From NCBI GenBank assembly GCA_023653785.1, contig JAMKCH010012638.1:20687-84686 (forward strand): 64,000 bases of DNA, written 5' to 3'. Source of the stretch: Ophioderma brevispina (Eukaryota; Echinodermata; Ophiuroidea; Amphilepidida; Ophiodermatidae). Shown one piece after another: positions 34,816 through 47,735 of the stretch (positions are counted from its first letter, which is position 1; each line of letters begins with the position of its first letter). A model generated the notes under the pieces. That model saw only the letters and a program-made list of their open reading frames with translations. It searched no databases and was not told the origin of the DNA. The translations under genes and the position numbers were made by a program.

Positions 34816-37660
34816 TTAAAAAAAAAAAATGAATTAGTGACACCCACATTCACCCTCACATACACACACCACGCACAACGGACACTGCCAAGTGGTCTGC
34901 AGATAAACTGGCGGCCCACAAAAAAAAAAACAACAGGGCATGCACAGACATACACACATTCACAGACACACATGCTCACAAACACACACGATCCCCCACA
35001 CCCAAACAAAAAAAATCACACACTCCCCGAACTCACAACAAGCAAAAACAAACAAGAGACAACATCAAAAAAACAGGACGAATCAGCTTAAGGAATAAAA
35101 AAAATCCCACCTTCTGTTCCTAAATTTAACGGTCTTGGTCAGTGCTAGTTCTTTCTCAACAAAACAGTTCAACTTTCAATTACTGATAAAATGGTAAACA
35201 TAGGAACACCTGTTACACCTGCACATATAAATAGTTTTGGCATGAAGAATAAACAAAATTATAGCAGTATTTACTCGGGTCTAACATACCCAAAATAACC
35301 CTCCTTCCGTTTTAATATCTACCTTTTGACACAGGATCAATAGATTGCAGTTTTGACCAAAAAGGATCTCGAAAAATATTGCAATCCCCAAAAAAAAGAT
35401 TGAATAATTGACTCAATATCCTGATTGCACAGTGAAAACAAAGATGTTGAAGTGGTAAACTTGATATCAAACAAAGCTTATTAACAGGGAGATAGCGATG
35501 CAATATTTGAAACTGAAAATATCTTAACTTAGTGGATAAGGTGGATTTAAAAGGAATGAGATAAGTATCTCTCCAATTAAAATGTAAAATCATTGAAAAG
35601 GGCAGCCCAATTTATTTCAGCAATCGGCTTACAAAGATTTTCTTAACACAATGGTTCTGAATATAGATGCACACCTTGTTGGTCTTACAAACTTAAAACC
35701 AATCTAGATCGAGTTGACTACTCAGATGTATGTTTATTGCCCATATGATTTTATTTTTCCAGGAATTTGCGAAAGAACTAGATAGTGAAATGTGTCCAAT
35801 TAAAGTACATTCTCTCGTGGTACTTAGCAATAATTATTGAATGTGAAAAACTTGCCATCATCTCTACTAAATCGTATAATATTTAACGCCCCTTACTATA
35901 CCAGCTTTCTCTATACAGAATAGAATTATCAATTTTGATGAAGAATTATCACATATTGGTTATATGGATTCAACGTGGAAGACTCAAAGCAACCATGGCA
36001 CCAAGACCGAGATAATATTCTGAATAAACTGGTTATTCAATATCATTAAGTTTTTTCTCTGGATGGTGGATGTTGCGAGTTCCAAAACAAAATTCCCGCC
36101 AAAAAGGTTTTCAAATTGTGAGTGAAAAATATTTTCCATTTACCTTATTGTTGTGGTCCCAGCCATGGACGGTTTAAACCAAAGCTATCTTTCAAGCCCT
36201 TAATAATGGAAGGGATGTGGCACACACGGAGACCGCCATCTTCATAATTCCCAATCATGGTATTTTCTTTATTCTGTCCGGCCTACCCGCCCCAAATGAA
36301 ACTTAAATAAACTACTGGATTCCAGGTCATCAAAAAAATTTTTTAGATGGGGCAGGCAGGGGACGGACAGAAAAAAGAGTCAATTGAGAAAGACCCAAAG
36401 ATTTAATGATTGTAATCCTACCAAGAGGGGTCAAATCTCTACTGGACCAAATTCTAAGAATATCTTTTGTAATTCTGAAACTTAGGGGTTGGTAAAATTC
36501 AGCTCAACAATTATGTTGATGTATGATAAGGCGGAATAATAATGACAAGATAATGGACAGGCCCATTAGAAAAGGACATATTAAATGAAGAGATGGCAGG
36601 AGGCTTATTACGAAAACTTGCCCGAGGGATAAGCTCCAGACTTATTAAGGTTATTTTGGGACCAGAGTAGGTCTGAAATTCTTGAGAGAACTTCAATAGC
36701 ATAAGCAAGAGAGATGTATCTCTTAAATACCTCGGTAGTATCGTAGCATATGATTATTAATAAGAATAGTTGAATCAAAATTTTCGATACCTTTATATTA
36801 GCATTATTCCTCATAGCAATACTTAAAATTTCCCACAGATAATAAATAAATAAGGCTAAGGGGACACCCTTGACGAACGCCACAAAAAGGTAAAAAAAGG
36901 CCGAAGCATTGCCATTGTACTAACGCAAGATGAAATCTATAGGAAAACCTGAACCCAGTTAATGATATCTTTTACCAAAATTAAAGTATTTAAGGCCTGG
37001 AATAAAAGGCCCGTCAAGTTTGTCAAAAGCTTTTTCGAAATCAATCATAAACACTTAGTAAAAGACCTGAATTTATTTGAATCAGAAATCAATAACATCC
37101 AAAGAAAGGCGAATAGTGTCACCAATAAACACGGACCTTTAATTTGAAACCGTATGGGTACCTCGTTCATATATATTCATAAAATACCTTTTTAAAGTAA
37201 AGCAATTACCATTTTGCAACGATCTTGTAATCAGTGTTGAGAAGGAATTGGCCGCCAATTTTTGAGAGAAGTAATTGATGCGTTATTTTTTGGGTTCAAC
37301 TTGAATGTACCTCTTCGTTGATCAGCGGACAATTTACGTTCTGTAAAAAGAAAAAAAATGGGAAAGAATCAACAATAATTTGGCAATATCTTTAAAGAAA
37401 AACTTATTACTCACTCGACAGGGAAGCCATCGGGTACATGGAGTTTGTTGTTGGGCATGGACTTAAGAGCAATTAAACATTCATGGAAAGAAATCAAACC
37501 TTCAAACTATCACTCGGGCTACACTAGTGGTTGGGCAAACAGTGCCTGATGGCAGAAAATCGTCAATATTACAATCAGGAGGATTGGTAGAGCTATGGAG
37601 AAAATTGCCATAAAAAGACTTCTCCTCATTGCATTAGAGATTTTTAGTTTGGTTTGTTGT

Positions 37661-39029
37661 AATTTGGGGGTTCTGGTTTAGGAGTTATGGCTAATTAGTG
37701 AGACACTTCGAAAACCCCTGTTGGGGCCAGTTTCGGCTATCCTGATATCAACAATGTTGCCATTGAAAATCAAACTTAAAGACGATTCTTTTTGAAAAAT
37801 CAAAATAAAACAATAAAGTGTTGCTTCTTGTGATATATACATAATTGAATAAACATTATAATGTAGCAATTGCCAATAAATAAATGTAGCATTGGGAAAT
37901 TCAATCTTAACAGTCTTGTTGTCTCAACCTTACTCCGAGGTTTCAGCAGGAAGGCATGGAACATAAAGAAAACACCCGCTGTGAAAGTTAAAACTGATGA
38001 CTTTTGAACCCACCAACCAGCTTTCCTTTATTGTTCGTGTTCAAAAACATTGCTTTCTTAATTATGTTCCTCCCTGGCATCTGAGGCGGAAAGGAATAGG
38101 GGATAAGGGGCTTATTGTCCAGCCACATACAAGCGTTGTCCGGCACATGTGTTCCCCAAAAGAGGCATGGTGGCTGTTCCATTAGTTTCAGCAATCAAAA
38201 TCCCAAAATTTCCGAGAATTTCATGATTATTGTAACCTGAGAGTGAGGTCCCCCATTGATTTTTCATTTTTTAGTTATTCATAATTCTGGTGTTTCACGT
38301 GTTAAAATAAGATATGAATATTCAATGCATGGATACATCCACTCTTCATCTGTACAATATTCCTTTGTTGAAAAACCAATTTAGCCAACATTATGTGCCA
38401 CATGCCTTAGTACAGGGGTGAGTGTCAAAAAGAGTTTACACTCGTTTTGGGTAAAATTTGTTTACAGCGGTGAAAAATCTACTGAAGATAATTGGACTAT
38501 CAAATAAAACAAGTTTATTCACCTCTAGAGAAATTTTGAACTGGGCTTTTTGGAACAAAAAAAAAAAAAAACTTTTTGCATTGAAGAAGTTATGCTAACT
38601 TAAATAAAGATAGGTAACCCATTTTTGCACTTGTCCACGGAATCACTAGTGTGGAAATTATGGCCATACGCCAAGTATATCATGGAACTCTTTGCTGCTT
38701 GACACCTTTGTAAAACATTCAAATATCAATTAAATAATTAACAAAGATGTACACGACATGAACCAATGCCCTTTTCTATGCGTCAAATAAAGATATTCCC
38801 ACCTTCATTTGAAATTTCATGGTACTTGAGCCGTTTTCCGTGATTTGTATTAATGGAACCGTCATATTCATTTGCATAATGATGACATGCAAATGCTCAG
38901 AATTAGAAATTCAGCAAAAAAATAGACCCGAAAAGCTCTACGGAACATGGCCCTGAACGAATTTCACAAACTATAAGATCTTAGGATAGTGAAAACGATA
39001 CCTTTTAAAGATAACCAAACAGCTGGATT
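37661..39029. other. intron 4 DNA, no feature recognised
   Basis: AT-rich intronic DNA between the LINE and the large foldback. No domain or clear repeat. Confidence 0.45.
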
Positions 39030-39990
39030 AATGTATTAGGAGCATCAGCCCAGAAGGGATTGGTTAGAGAACAGATCCCAATATCTGAAAACACGGAAAT
39101 TCAGAGAAAAAATTAACTTTTGCAAATATGAAAGTCTGCCGGGGACCCGTTGTTGCGTGTAGCCCCAGGAGAGGGGTATGTGGAAAGTTACTATGGGGGT
39201 TCAAATGTTTGCCCCCCGGGGGGGGGTTGAATGCTCTAAATCTAATATGAATATAGCTCAAATTATTCCGTAGGTAAGGCAGCAGTAAAAAAAGTCAAGG
39301 GCGGTCACAACACGTGTGGTGCTTCCTTTCCAGATATTTGGGAAAATAGGATAAGGTCATTGTTTATTAAAGAAAGGTAACCCGTTGCAATATTACCCAG
39401 AGTTGTTTGTAAAAAATATTTTTTTTTAAATGTGTAATGTAATGATACTGAATTCCAATAGGAAAATGCTTTTGCACTTTACGGAATCTCTTGTTGTTTA
39501 TAATGGAAGGGGTACAAAATTCCCTGGCGGAACCTATGGGACAGGAAACATGATTACCCCTCCTATGAAAGGAACCAACCCCTTGCCAAAATAAAAAGCA
39601 TATGTTGAATCAGTATCATTAAAATATGTTTTAATATTTTTTACAAAGAAAATGTTTGTATTACAATTGTTGACCTTTCTTGCATATACAAATGACCTTT
39701 AGCTATTTTCCCAAATAGGGAAGTTTTATGCACCCCACACACATGTGACCCATTGACTTTACTCCTGTACCCCTAAGGAATAATTGAGCTACATTTCATT
39801 AGAGTTAGAGCCAGTTCAAATATTTGACACACATAGTAACGGTACCCCTCTCCTGGGGCTACACGCAATAACGGGTCTCCGGCAGGGACTTCATATTTTC
39901 AAAAGTATATTTTTCTCTGAATTTTCCCGTATTCAGCTATTGGTTATCTCGTTCGTCTAACCAAAACCTTCTCGGCTGACAGGTATATAA
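39030..39990. repeat. large foldback, ~350-bp arms
   Basis: The arm 39035-39410 is the diverged complement of 39650-39990, with about 240 bases between. Matching blocks include ggttaga, aattcagagaaaaa, acttttg-aaatatgaa, gacccgttnttgcgtgtagc, cccaggagaggggta, tagctcaa-ttattcc and tttgggaaaatag. No transposase is recognised. It is a candidate foldback transposon or an inverted duplication. The transcript of intron 4 through here could form a long double-stranded RNA. Confidence 0.85.
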
Positions 39991-41347
39991 TATGAACACT
40001 GAATTTACAAGTGTAAATGTTGGCCCTCTATTTCTCAACACATTTCAAATATATAGATGTTCTTAGATTTTTGCTATTATCTTGATATCATACATGTGTA
40101 AAGATGTTCTAAGTTTACCAGACTTTACCTTTTTAAATACTGGTTCTAAACCCCAATTATTCAATAATCCTCACGCTTTATACCTATACCTAACAGAAAT
40201 TGCAATGTGGAAGTAGAAGAAAAATGTAAATAAAAACAGTGGCTAGAAAATAATCTTACACATTTTGAAAACAAAAGGTAGTATTTAACGCTGACCGTTT
40301 TATATTTTCCGCAAAATTACGTTCGTTTGTAAATTACTTGTTTAAGGTAAGCAATATGAACTATGAAAATAGTTTAACCCTATAAAAATTTGTGGTAAAC
40401 AAACGTGTAGAAAAGTAACGCCCTAAAAAACTGCAAAATCTTATTTTTCCCTATCATTTTAAAAAATAGTTTAAAAATCTCTTTTTCCTCCTTTGTGTAT
40501 TTACTATTTAGTTTAATTGAAAAAAGGAGGCCACACATATATACGTATATTAATCTAGCATCTGCTATCATTTAAAGTCATGTAGTGTAGTGAATAAGGT
40601 TTAGGACTTGTGTAAATTTTTTGTTCGTAAGCCCTGGTTCGAATCTAGTTAAGGTACATGTATTAATGTATTCATTTATGATGCTTAAGAATTGGCTGAC
40701 ATTAGAATATGTTACTTATACCATATAAAATCCAAAGTGTATAAAACTGGTTGAAATCTTTATTCTAAACGTGTTCCATTTGTTATTGCCGTTTTTCTCA
40801 AAATTGTTTGCTCTGAAACTAAACTTTTTTTAACACCAAAAACTTGGTAAACGTAAAGACAACGTTTGTATGATGTATAGTCCACAACGCTGATTGAAAA
40901 TTTGGTCCAAAGGGATTGTTGAATACGTTTTGAATTTAATTTGTTTAAACAAGTCAAAAAACGAACAATAAACATTATGAAGCTCGGAGATTTTACGCCG
41001 TAAGTACGTTCCCCTTGGCAAATGGTTTGTATTTTTACGGCTCCAGTTATTTTTTACCTGTTCTGCATGTTGTGGAGTCCAGCTGGCACTCAAATCCCTG
41101 TTTTTTACAGGTTTATTTTTAACAGTGTGTATGATACCAAAAAGCAGTAGTAATTAAAACCCATGTGTTGCAATTGTTTTTGGATCAAAACTTTCCAACG
41201 TCTACAATATTAACATCCAGTTGTGATGTCCTAGTGACTACGATCCATACCTTGGAAAATGGTCTTCGTCTTTAACCTTCACCGGCCTTTACGGCCTTAT
41301 TCGATAATCTCATGCCTCTGTCACCACTACCCGACTAACATGGTTAC
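39991..41347. other. intron 4 DNA near exon 4
   Basis: Apart from the tRNA-like relic at 40575-40665, no feature is supported. Confidence 0.45.
40575..40665 (+). mobile_element. tRNA-like SINE head relic
   Basis: An A-box-like tagtgtagtgaataagg (40584-40600) and an exact B-box core ctggttcgaatc (40634-40645) are about 50 bases apart, as in tRNA-derived SINEs. No cloverleaf pairing is visible, so it is not a tRNA gene. Confidence 0.5.
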
Positions 41348-41423
41348 AATTGGGCCACGGCAGGTTGTCTGGATTTGTGGTGTTGCATTCATGTGTAGTC
41401 CTTGCAGAATAATGTAGTTGCAT
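41348..41423 (-). pseudogene. SLC15A4: SLC15A4-like POT transporter, exon 4 (defective)
   Basis: The minus strand reads NYIILQGLHMNATPQIQTT and CRGPI, then a gtaacc donor in phase with IPVAW of exon 5. The family has a Gln-rich YxLQGLHM segment exactly here, after the YWxVYFQ helix end of exon 3. Two defects are visible. The base pair before the expected ATG-CAA start reads AT instead of the AG of an acceptor (ttctcat rather than ttctcag). The segment is 76 bp, two short of the 78 bp needed to keep frame, with the shortfall in the first codons. Either the gene is dead, or the assembly has local errors, or the true acceptor lies elsewhere. Confidence 0.65.
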
Positions 41424-41485
41424 ATGAGAATATCAGAATACAAGAGAAAGAAAACACGAAGTTTGTGAGAGAGTGAAAAAAAAAA

Positions 41486-41812
41486 CAGCAACAAGAGGTG
41501 GGAAGGAGAGGCGGAGTATAGAGTAAAGAGTGGGAGTGGAGTGGGTGGGGTGGTGGAGTGGAGTGGGTGGGGTGGGGGGGGTGGGGAGGGTGGCGGTTGG
41601 GGTGGGGCTGGGTGGGTGGAGGGAGTGGAGTGGAGTGAGGGAGTGGAGTGGAGTGGATGTGGAGTGGAGATGGCGGGGAGTGGAGGTGGAGGAGAGGGAG
41701 GAGAGGAGAGTGGAAGAGGAGAGGCGAGGAGAGAGAGGAGGGAGAGGGAGGAGAGGCGAGGATGAGAGAGGAGATAGAGGAGAGGAGAGGAGAGGAGAGG
41801 GAACATAGAGGG
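41486..41812 (+). repeat. polypurine tract (GGAGT/GGGGT/GAGG)n
   Basis: About 325 bases are almost only G and A with some T, in gtggagtgg, gtgggggg and gaggagagg units. Open frames of up to 159 codons across it are low-complexity artefacts. On the strand of the transporter gene it is a long CT-rich run ending about 60 bases upstream of exon 4. The G-runs near 41565-41600 could form quadruplex or triplex structures. Confidence 0.9.
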
Positions 41813-44800
41813 AGGAATAGTGGAGTATATAAGATGAGGGAAGAGCGGGAAAGGTTTTAGGAAATAAGATAAGTTTAACTGACTTAGTTATCAAAGTTGG
41901 GGAAAAAGGTAAAAATTAATTTACCCCCGTTGTCAATGGGGCTTGGACCTGTATTTTGAAGGTCGAAATTATGCCTTATTTTAATCCTATGAGCTCTCCC
42001 AATAATTTGCACCATGTGATGCTTGATGTTTTTTAATCTGCCCCCAAATTCAAGACTCTAAGACCGTAGATAGTACAACTATACCTTTGGAAACCTTATG
42101 GTGATACAAATAACTTGGTAGGTTCTAGTATCCTCTATTTTTCTCTCTATGTAACATTTGAGAAAAGATTTTTAACAAGAAAAGAAAGTGTGAGATCATG
42201 CAAGGAAAAATGGAATTCCCCTAGTGCTATTATTTAGAGTACGGAAGGCGTTGCTACAAGTAGGATCGTTTCCTAAAAAAGCCATGTACTATAATAACCT
42301 GAGGTTTATCCAGCCATGTTGCAAACAAAGATTATATTAATAGGTAATTTCCAATGATGTCATCAGGAGGCTTTTTATGGATGAAGATTACACCATGAGA
42401 TGATGTCATTTATGTGAGATTTAATTGGAGAGTGTTGTAAGATTGACATTATGCTATTTTGGTAGTGGGAAAACTATATAGTTGATAAATAAGGAGATCT
42501 GCAAGGTTAAAGTTTGCCAGTTGAGTTGATCTGCAGTGATATTAGATCGGTGCAGTATGCCAGGTAATATCAGATATATTATAGAGAAACAGGAGTTTAA
42601 AAGTCATTGTCTGCTGCATCTTCAAGCCCAAAAAATGGTTGTAGTTGGCATAAGATTTGTGCGTGCTATGATATTTTTAATTAAGCATAATAGCACATGA
42701 GAGCCCCCAATCGTTTCAAAAAAAATTGAGATTTTTACACAGGTGCATTGTAACTGGCTAGTTAAACTACCTGTGATGGTTTAAGCTCGAAAATGTCTGT
42801 GTGTCACAAACGAAGGGAATTTTGTACTAGAATAGAATAATTATTATCGGAGTTCTCCGATTAATAATTCCAACGGCTGCTGGAACGGCCTTCCAATTGA
42901 AAATAGCCGGAACATAGCGCAATGTACGTGTCTACGCTTATCATAGTTGTTTTGGTTCAGGCAAGTCAAGTTAGAATTATGTTCTCACGATGGTGGCAAA
43001 CGATTTAATCATGGACGAACACAAACGTAGCATTTCCAGCTCTACGTTTTAAGTCCAATCTGGGATCCCAATTCTAATTACAAAAATACTTTATTTATGA
43101 TAAAATACGCATTTTATGGGCATTCTCGATCGCAGTTTAGTAGAGTTTCCTAGCGAGTCCAACAGTAACTGTGCCAAAATATCAAATTTTGAAAATTGGG
43201 TTTGAACAATGGGGCGCTCTTCAAAAAAGTGCATTAGCTTTAAACATTATTCTGTAAGCCTTCAAAATGATATAGAATTTGTTTAGGCCTTCCAAAACGT
43301 AACTTTCGTCAAATTAACGATCCTCTTCCCGGGGGTTGCCTCAGAACCTTTCCTCCGGTGCGCTAAAAAGCTTTCGTAAAAAGGACTTCCAGACAATTTC
43401 ATTTTCTCATTCATTTTCGGTAATTTTAAAGTCGAAGGGTGGGGGAAGGTGGTTTGCAACCCAAAAGACATTAGGGTCGTTTTGTCATATTCTCCACAGG
43501 ATGTTACACTATTTTATCATTTTCAGAGTGAAAAACCGGAATGAAAATCCGATATTCCTATAACGTTAGTGACAAAAGGACCTTTCGGACTATTTTCGTG
43601 GAAAATGCCCAATTTTGCCGACGTGCGGACTCTATGAACGCCATTGTGATGCCACTCTAGGTATGCTAGCACTTTATTTTTTGTATAAATGGAAAGAGGA
43701 GGACCATCGATCTTCACTGGTGGTACCAAAAAATCGTAAGCATCGGGTGCTGTATAGCAAATTCCCAAGGGGGGTGCCCTCCCCCTCCTTGGTAACATCA
43801 GAAGAGTAGAAAGAGTACCAAATGCCACAATTACCATCCTTGTTGAGCGAGCCAGGGCTCGTCAACTGAAATAGGGTATATGCTCCGCTGCTGATGATGA
43901 ACCTGTTGTCTCCTGGGGACATATGGATAACACGACCATCGTGGCTGGAGGCAACTTGGGTCGGCCCTGATCTGCGCCCCCGAAATGATCGTCAAAATGA
44001 CCAAAAATGTCAGTGTGTTTTTGTTTTCGTGCACATCATCCAAGCATGCATCGGATACATCAATCTACCTGGTTCACCCGAATCATTTTTATCTCTGCAG
44101 GTGAATCTTATACGTATCATGTTGTGGTTGTGTTATCATCGTTGTTTTTAGTATCTGGGGACTTTCCAGCCAAGTACCAATGATCCCCGTACAACACAGC
44201 GATGTTTGAAAGTCTCATTTATTATGACAAAACCAGAATTAAACAAACAAGGTATTTGGAAAAAAAACTATGCTGGCCTCCAATGCAGGTTGCTTTGGTA
44301 TGAGATTGGAAGAACCTTGTAAGAATATTAGAGGCAGGAAAGGGGGGGGGGGGGGTTGTGGGGGAATGGTGATGTAGACAAAAGAAAAACAAGTGAAGAA
44401 ATGTCTGGGTTTCATGATTTATTGAGTGGTTCTGTGAAAAAAACTAAAGAATCTGCAATGTGAAGCACCAGTTTGTATCTGCTTTATTGTATGAGCAGTT
44501 TGAATAATAGTGGTTGATTGAGTAATAGTTACATAATGTTGTATGGTAAGGCGAGAATTTGATACTTAGTAACCTTTTTTTTTTACTAATATAACATATT
44601 ATTTACAAAGTTCTACGTTAGTAGTGACTGATCAGGGAAACAAATTGATGTCAGTGAATTTTTTAATTCATGTTGAATTGAATGTTAAGCTGTTGTTTGA
44701 AGTTGTATTTGATGCAAAATTAGAATATGAAGCTGAAAAATGCTTTGAAAATGAATGATTAGAGGCATGAAATTAGATTTTTTTTTCTTTTGACATGTGA

Positions 44801-46890
44801 ATATTTAATAATTTCCTTGGTTTTGTCTGGATGCTTTTTCTAACAGTTGTAGTGCATAGGTGATATATATTTTTATCTAAATTATGTGGATACACCAATT
44901 TTACAGCATGAGGTATTAAAAAACCAATGATTTGCTTTTTTTTTTTTTTCTTCTTCTTTTTTTAGTTTAATCACAATTGAAAACAATGTAAAATTAACTT
45001 AAAATACTAGAAGCGTTGACGGAAATTTAATAAGATGTGGAACTTTTGAAAATACAAAATCCTGAAATCAAGGAAAAATCCTGAAGAATTACACCTCTGA
45101 TACATAGACATGCTGCAGTAGGATTGAAGCATGTGCATGTTTACAAAATACGGAAACTATTTGCATTTGATGTAAGTGGAATATGGATGCTGTGTTAAAT
45201 AACTAGCAGACAAGATCTGAATAAGAACATCAGAATTTGTTGTTTACCGTATAAAAATATATCTAGATTATAATATATACAATGCAGTCACAGTTAGGTA
45301 CATTTGTAAGAAGTTCACAGGCGTAAGCAATTCACCACATCGGTCACGGAAAAAAGAGAGATCATAGATCATAAGGCGTGTGTCATCGATAGGTTTGGGC
45401 GATATCCAGTTTTTCTAGACTCTCTGCTCCCTGAATGCGTACAGCAAAATACACGATTTCGAAACAAAATGGGAGCAAGACTACACTTGATTATATGTGT
45501 CTTGCTCATTCCTAATAAGTCATGAATAATAAATTATGAATATAATAATAAATAGGAAAAAGCTATTAATGTAATAAATAAACAGTTTAAACCCATAACT
45601 AGGTGAATGAAAGTAGCAAATAAAACTGATTAAATCAATTTGTTGGTTTAATGAATTTTCAGGGACTACTTTGCTGCTGTTAATTGTAAAAATATTTTCG
45701 TAGCTACGTGTCAAAGGTCATTGCAATCGATCTCAAGCTGGCCTCTCTGGAGGCCAGCAAAAAATATTGCCGGTGACAGAGTTTTAACAACTGATTGACA
45801 CTATAGTCCACTAACTACATTCTGTGGAAATTTTACGAAATTTCATTGCAGACAAATATGATTTTTCTTAAAATCTAGTTTTCCACGTCTTTCTATTGAG
45901 AATGTGCATATAGCGGGCGCTATACATACAAATCATAACCTTTGTAGGCCTATATGGCAAGGTGCCCGCCAATGGATTTGTATGATTTTTCAGAGATGAA
46001 AGCTCTTGCATGTCCCTACTTATATCAGTTGTCAAAATTGTGTCGCCACTGCTTAAAATTGCTTCCTAAAAATAAGAGCCAAATTTGTACAGGTCAAACA
46101 GCTGTGACAAGCAGTCAAGAAGCAGTAGGGAAATTCCAAATATGGAGCCACTGTTGCATCTTTGTCCACATCTGCAACTGAAGGGATTCCAGTTCTTTGT
46201 CACTACACGCGCTGTGCAGGGAGACACAATAGACATCGGAGTATGCAGAAGATTGTAAGGAATTTTTCATGGCAGTAAAGTTTCTAAATTGTAACAAAAT
46301 GCAAATGCTTTGTTACCCCCATTGGTAGACTTGTTGTCCTGCAGTACGAAAAGTACAGTTGGCCAACTTTGCAATTGTTGGTTAACAATATTTTTTACTC
46401 GGTGCATCGATCTAAAACGAAAGAGGAAATATCAGATTCGGAAAACAAACGATTTTTACTGTCAGAAACCAGCTAGAGGTACGTTTAGTGAATTTATCAC
46501 CTTTTAATTTACGGTTCTATTGGTTAAGAGGTATCCTTGCGAAAGCGTATTCTCAGAATATCAGGTGATTTGTATTTTATACTACCGTAGATTTCAAAAT
46601 TAGTGAGACCACATTAATAAAAGAATTTATTTTAATGGCCACAAGTAAAAAAATAAATATGGTACTCATATCAATGTAAGTAATAGCTAGTAAATAAATG
46701 TTGACCTGGAATACATTATTTCTGACAAAGAATGAACCATACGTTTCAATTGAACTATCAAGATGAAAATATCAGCAATTGTTTGACTCTACAAGATATT
46801 ATTCTTAATCACTGCTTTTATATCAATACACACATAACGCAACTAAGATTTTATATGGCTATCCATCCTGAAAGAGATTAGCGTATTATG
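41813..46890. other. intron 3 DNA, no gene recognised
   Basis: Contains small hairpins at 42836-42872 (ataattattatcgga against tccgattaataatt) and 45738-45760 (gctggcctc against gaggccagc), and a G-run at about 44341-44353. The 104-codon minus frame at 43837-43526 shows no known domain and I do not call it a gene. Confidence 0.45.
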
Positions 46891-46961
46891 AGTTCCGGGT
46901 TCGAGAATGTGTATTTTTCGCCTTTATTTAATTCTGTGCTCGCCAGTTTCTCCGAGCTTCT
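46891..46961 (+). mobile_element. tRNA-derived SINE fragment (family shared with 60401)
   Basis: ccgggttcgaga (B-box), then tgtgtatttttc, ctttatttaattctgtgctc and gccagtttctccgagcttct match 60448-60516 almost base for base. The head with the A-box is missing here, so the copy is 5'-truncated. Confidence 0.75.
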
Positions 46962-47381
46962 ATATAATAAATTATAATAAGAACTTAATTCATCAGTTTA
47001 AGCCGATTCTATGTAGTCACTTTGTACCATGGCCACAATATGTTTTGTGATGGCAACCAAGGAGTCTCTACTTGGCCAAAGACTGAAACCCTCACATCAA
47101 TATCCACCCCAATGGAAACATACAGAAATTGTTCTTAATTTGAATTTATAGTATAAACAAGTATTTGCATCACAGGGTCTCTTAGGTACGGACGGAATTA
47201 GTCCATTTAGAAGGACCCTCGTCCCTGTCACCTAGGCACCGGTGGCTCGAATATATGACGCGGCCAACGATACTAAGGCTATCGGATAGATTATTAAAAA
47301 ATATATTGTTTTAGATTAGGTGGTGGACGAGGCTGCGGATCACTAAACACCCTTTTAACGAGGGAATCATTAGACTTTTAC

Positions 47382-47544
47382 CTGGAAGTAGACTGACCAG
47401 TAGGGTATCAGTGCTATGAACACCAGTATGATTTTCCCCAATGATTTCACATCCTCCACCATGGATTCATGGAAACTGCCACCAAATCTTTCCTTAGCCA
47501 TGTCTAAGAAGCTCGGATATGAATCGGCCACTTTATCATAGTTT
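47382..47544 (-). CDS. SLC15A4: SLC15A4-like POT transporter, exon 3
   Basis: It follows a catttcag acceptor, completes the split Arg codon of exon 2 and reads [20 protein letters not shown], a cytosolic loop. [20 protein letters not shown] and then WSVYFQ follow, the first helix of the C-terminal bundle with the conserved YWxVYFQ end. The gtaaaa donor is in phase 0. The 163-bp length together with exon 2 (311 bp) keeps frame. No stop or gap is present. Confidence 0.9.
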
Positions 47545-47735
47545 CTGAAATGTTTAAATATATGAACACATTAGTAACGAAAATATTAAGAGTCATGACA
47601 CGTGGTATAGTTACTAGGTCAAAGTTAATTTGAAACGTATTCCTTTACTACTATTAAATTAAGCGAATTATACTATTGAGGAAACTAGTGGAAGAACATC
47701 AAAATAACAAGCTATAACATTGACAACAAACACAC

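Larger units (their letters stand above)
33906..37660 (-). mobile_element. L1/Tx1-like LINE, 5'-truncated and decayed
   Basis: A T-run of about 35 bases at 33906-33941 is the poly(A) tail of a minus-strand insertion. Reading minus: a thumb-preceding stretch with NNKLPVPDGFP (about 37455) and KLSADQRRGTFKLNPK (about 37330-37280). SLKNWRPI and NTDYKIVAK (37270-37205) follow, then IDFEKAFDKL (37050-37015) and VKGVPLALFIYYLWEILSIA (RT motif 4; about 36875-36815). A DTTEVF box that replaces YADDT (about 36740), then NLNKSGAYPSGKF (36650-36610). The L1-type C-terminal LRYFQFQILHRYLPVNK is at 35530-35480. There is no endonuclease, so the copy is truncated. It inserted antisense to nothing: it runs in the same direction as the host transporter gene, in intron 4. 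Confidence 0.85.

Noticed and set aside
40575..40665. tRNA gene
   Set aside because: The B-box is exact but no cloverleaf can be drawn. It is kept only as a SINE relic.
41327..41894. Pro/Ser/Leu-rich and Gly/Glu-rich frames of 70-159 codons
   Set aside because: Low-complexity translation of a purine/pyrimidine tract. Only the final part of one minus frame overlaps the exon 4 remnant of the transporter.
43283..43922. Frames of 62-104 codons on both strands
   Set aside because: No recognisable domain, no splice context and mutual overlap. They lie in an intron of the transporter gene.
45954..46297. Overlapping 60-75-codon frames on both strands, possibly an old coding relic
   Set aside because: A few phrases look protein-like on the minus strand, but I cannot tie them to any family.
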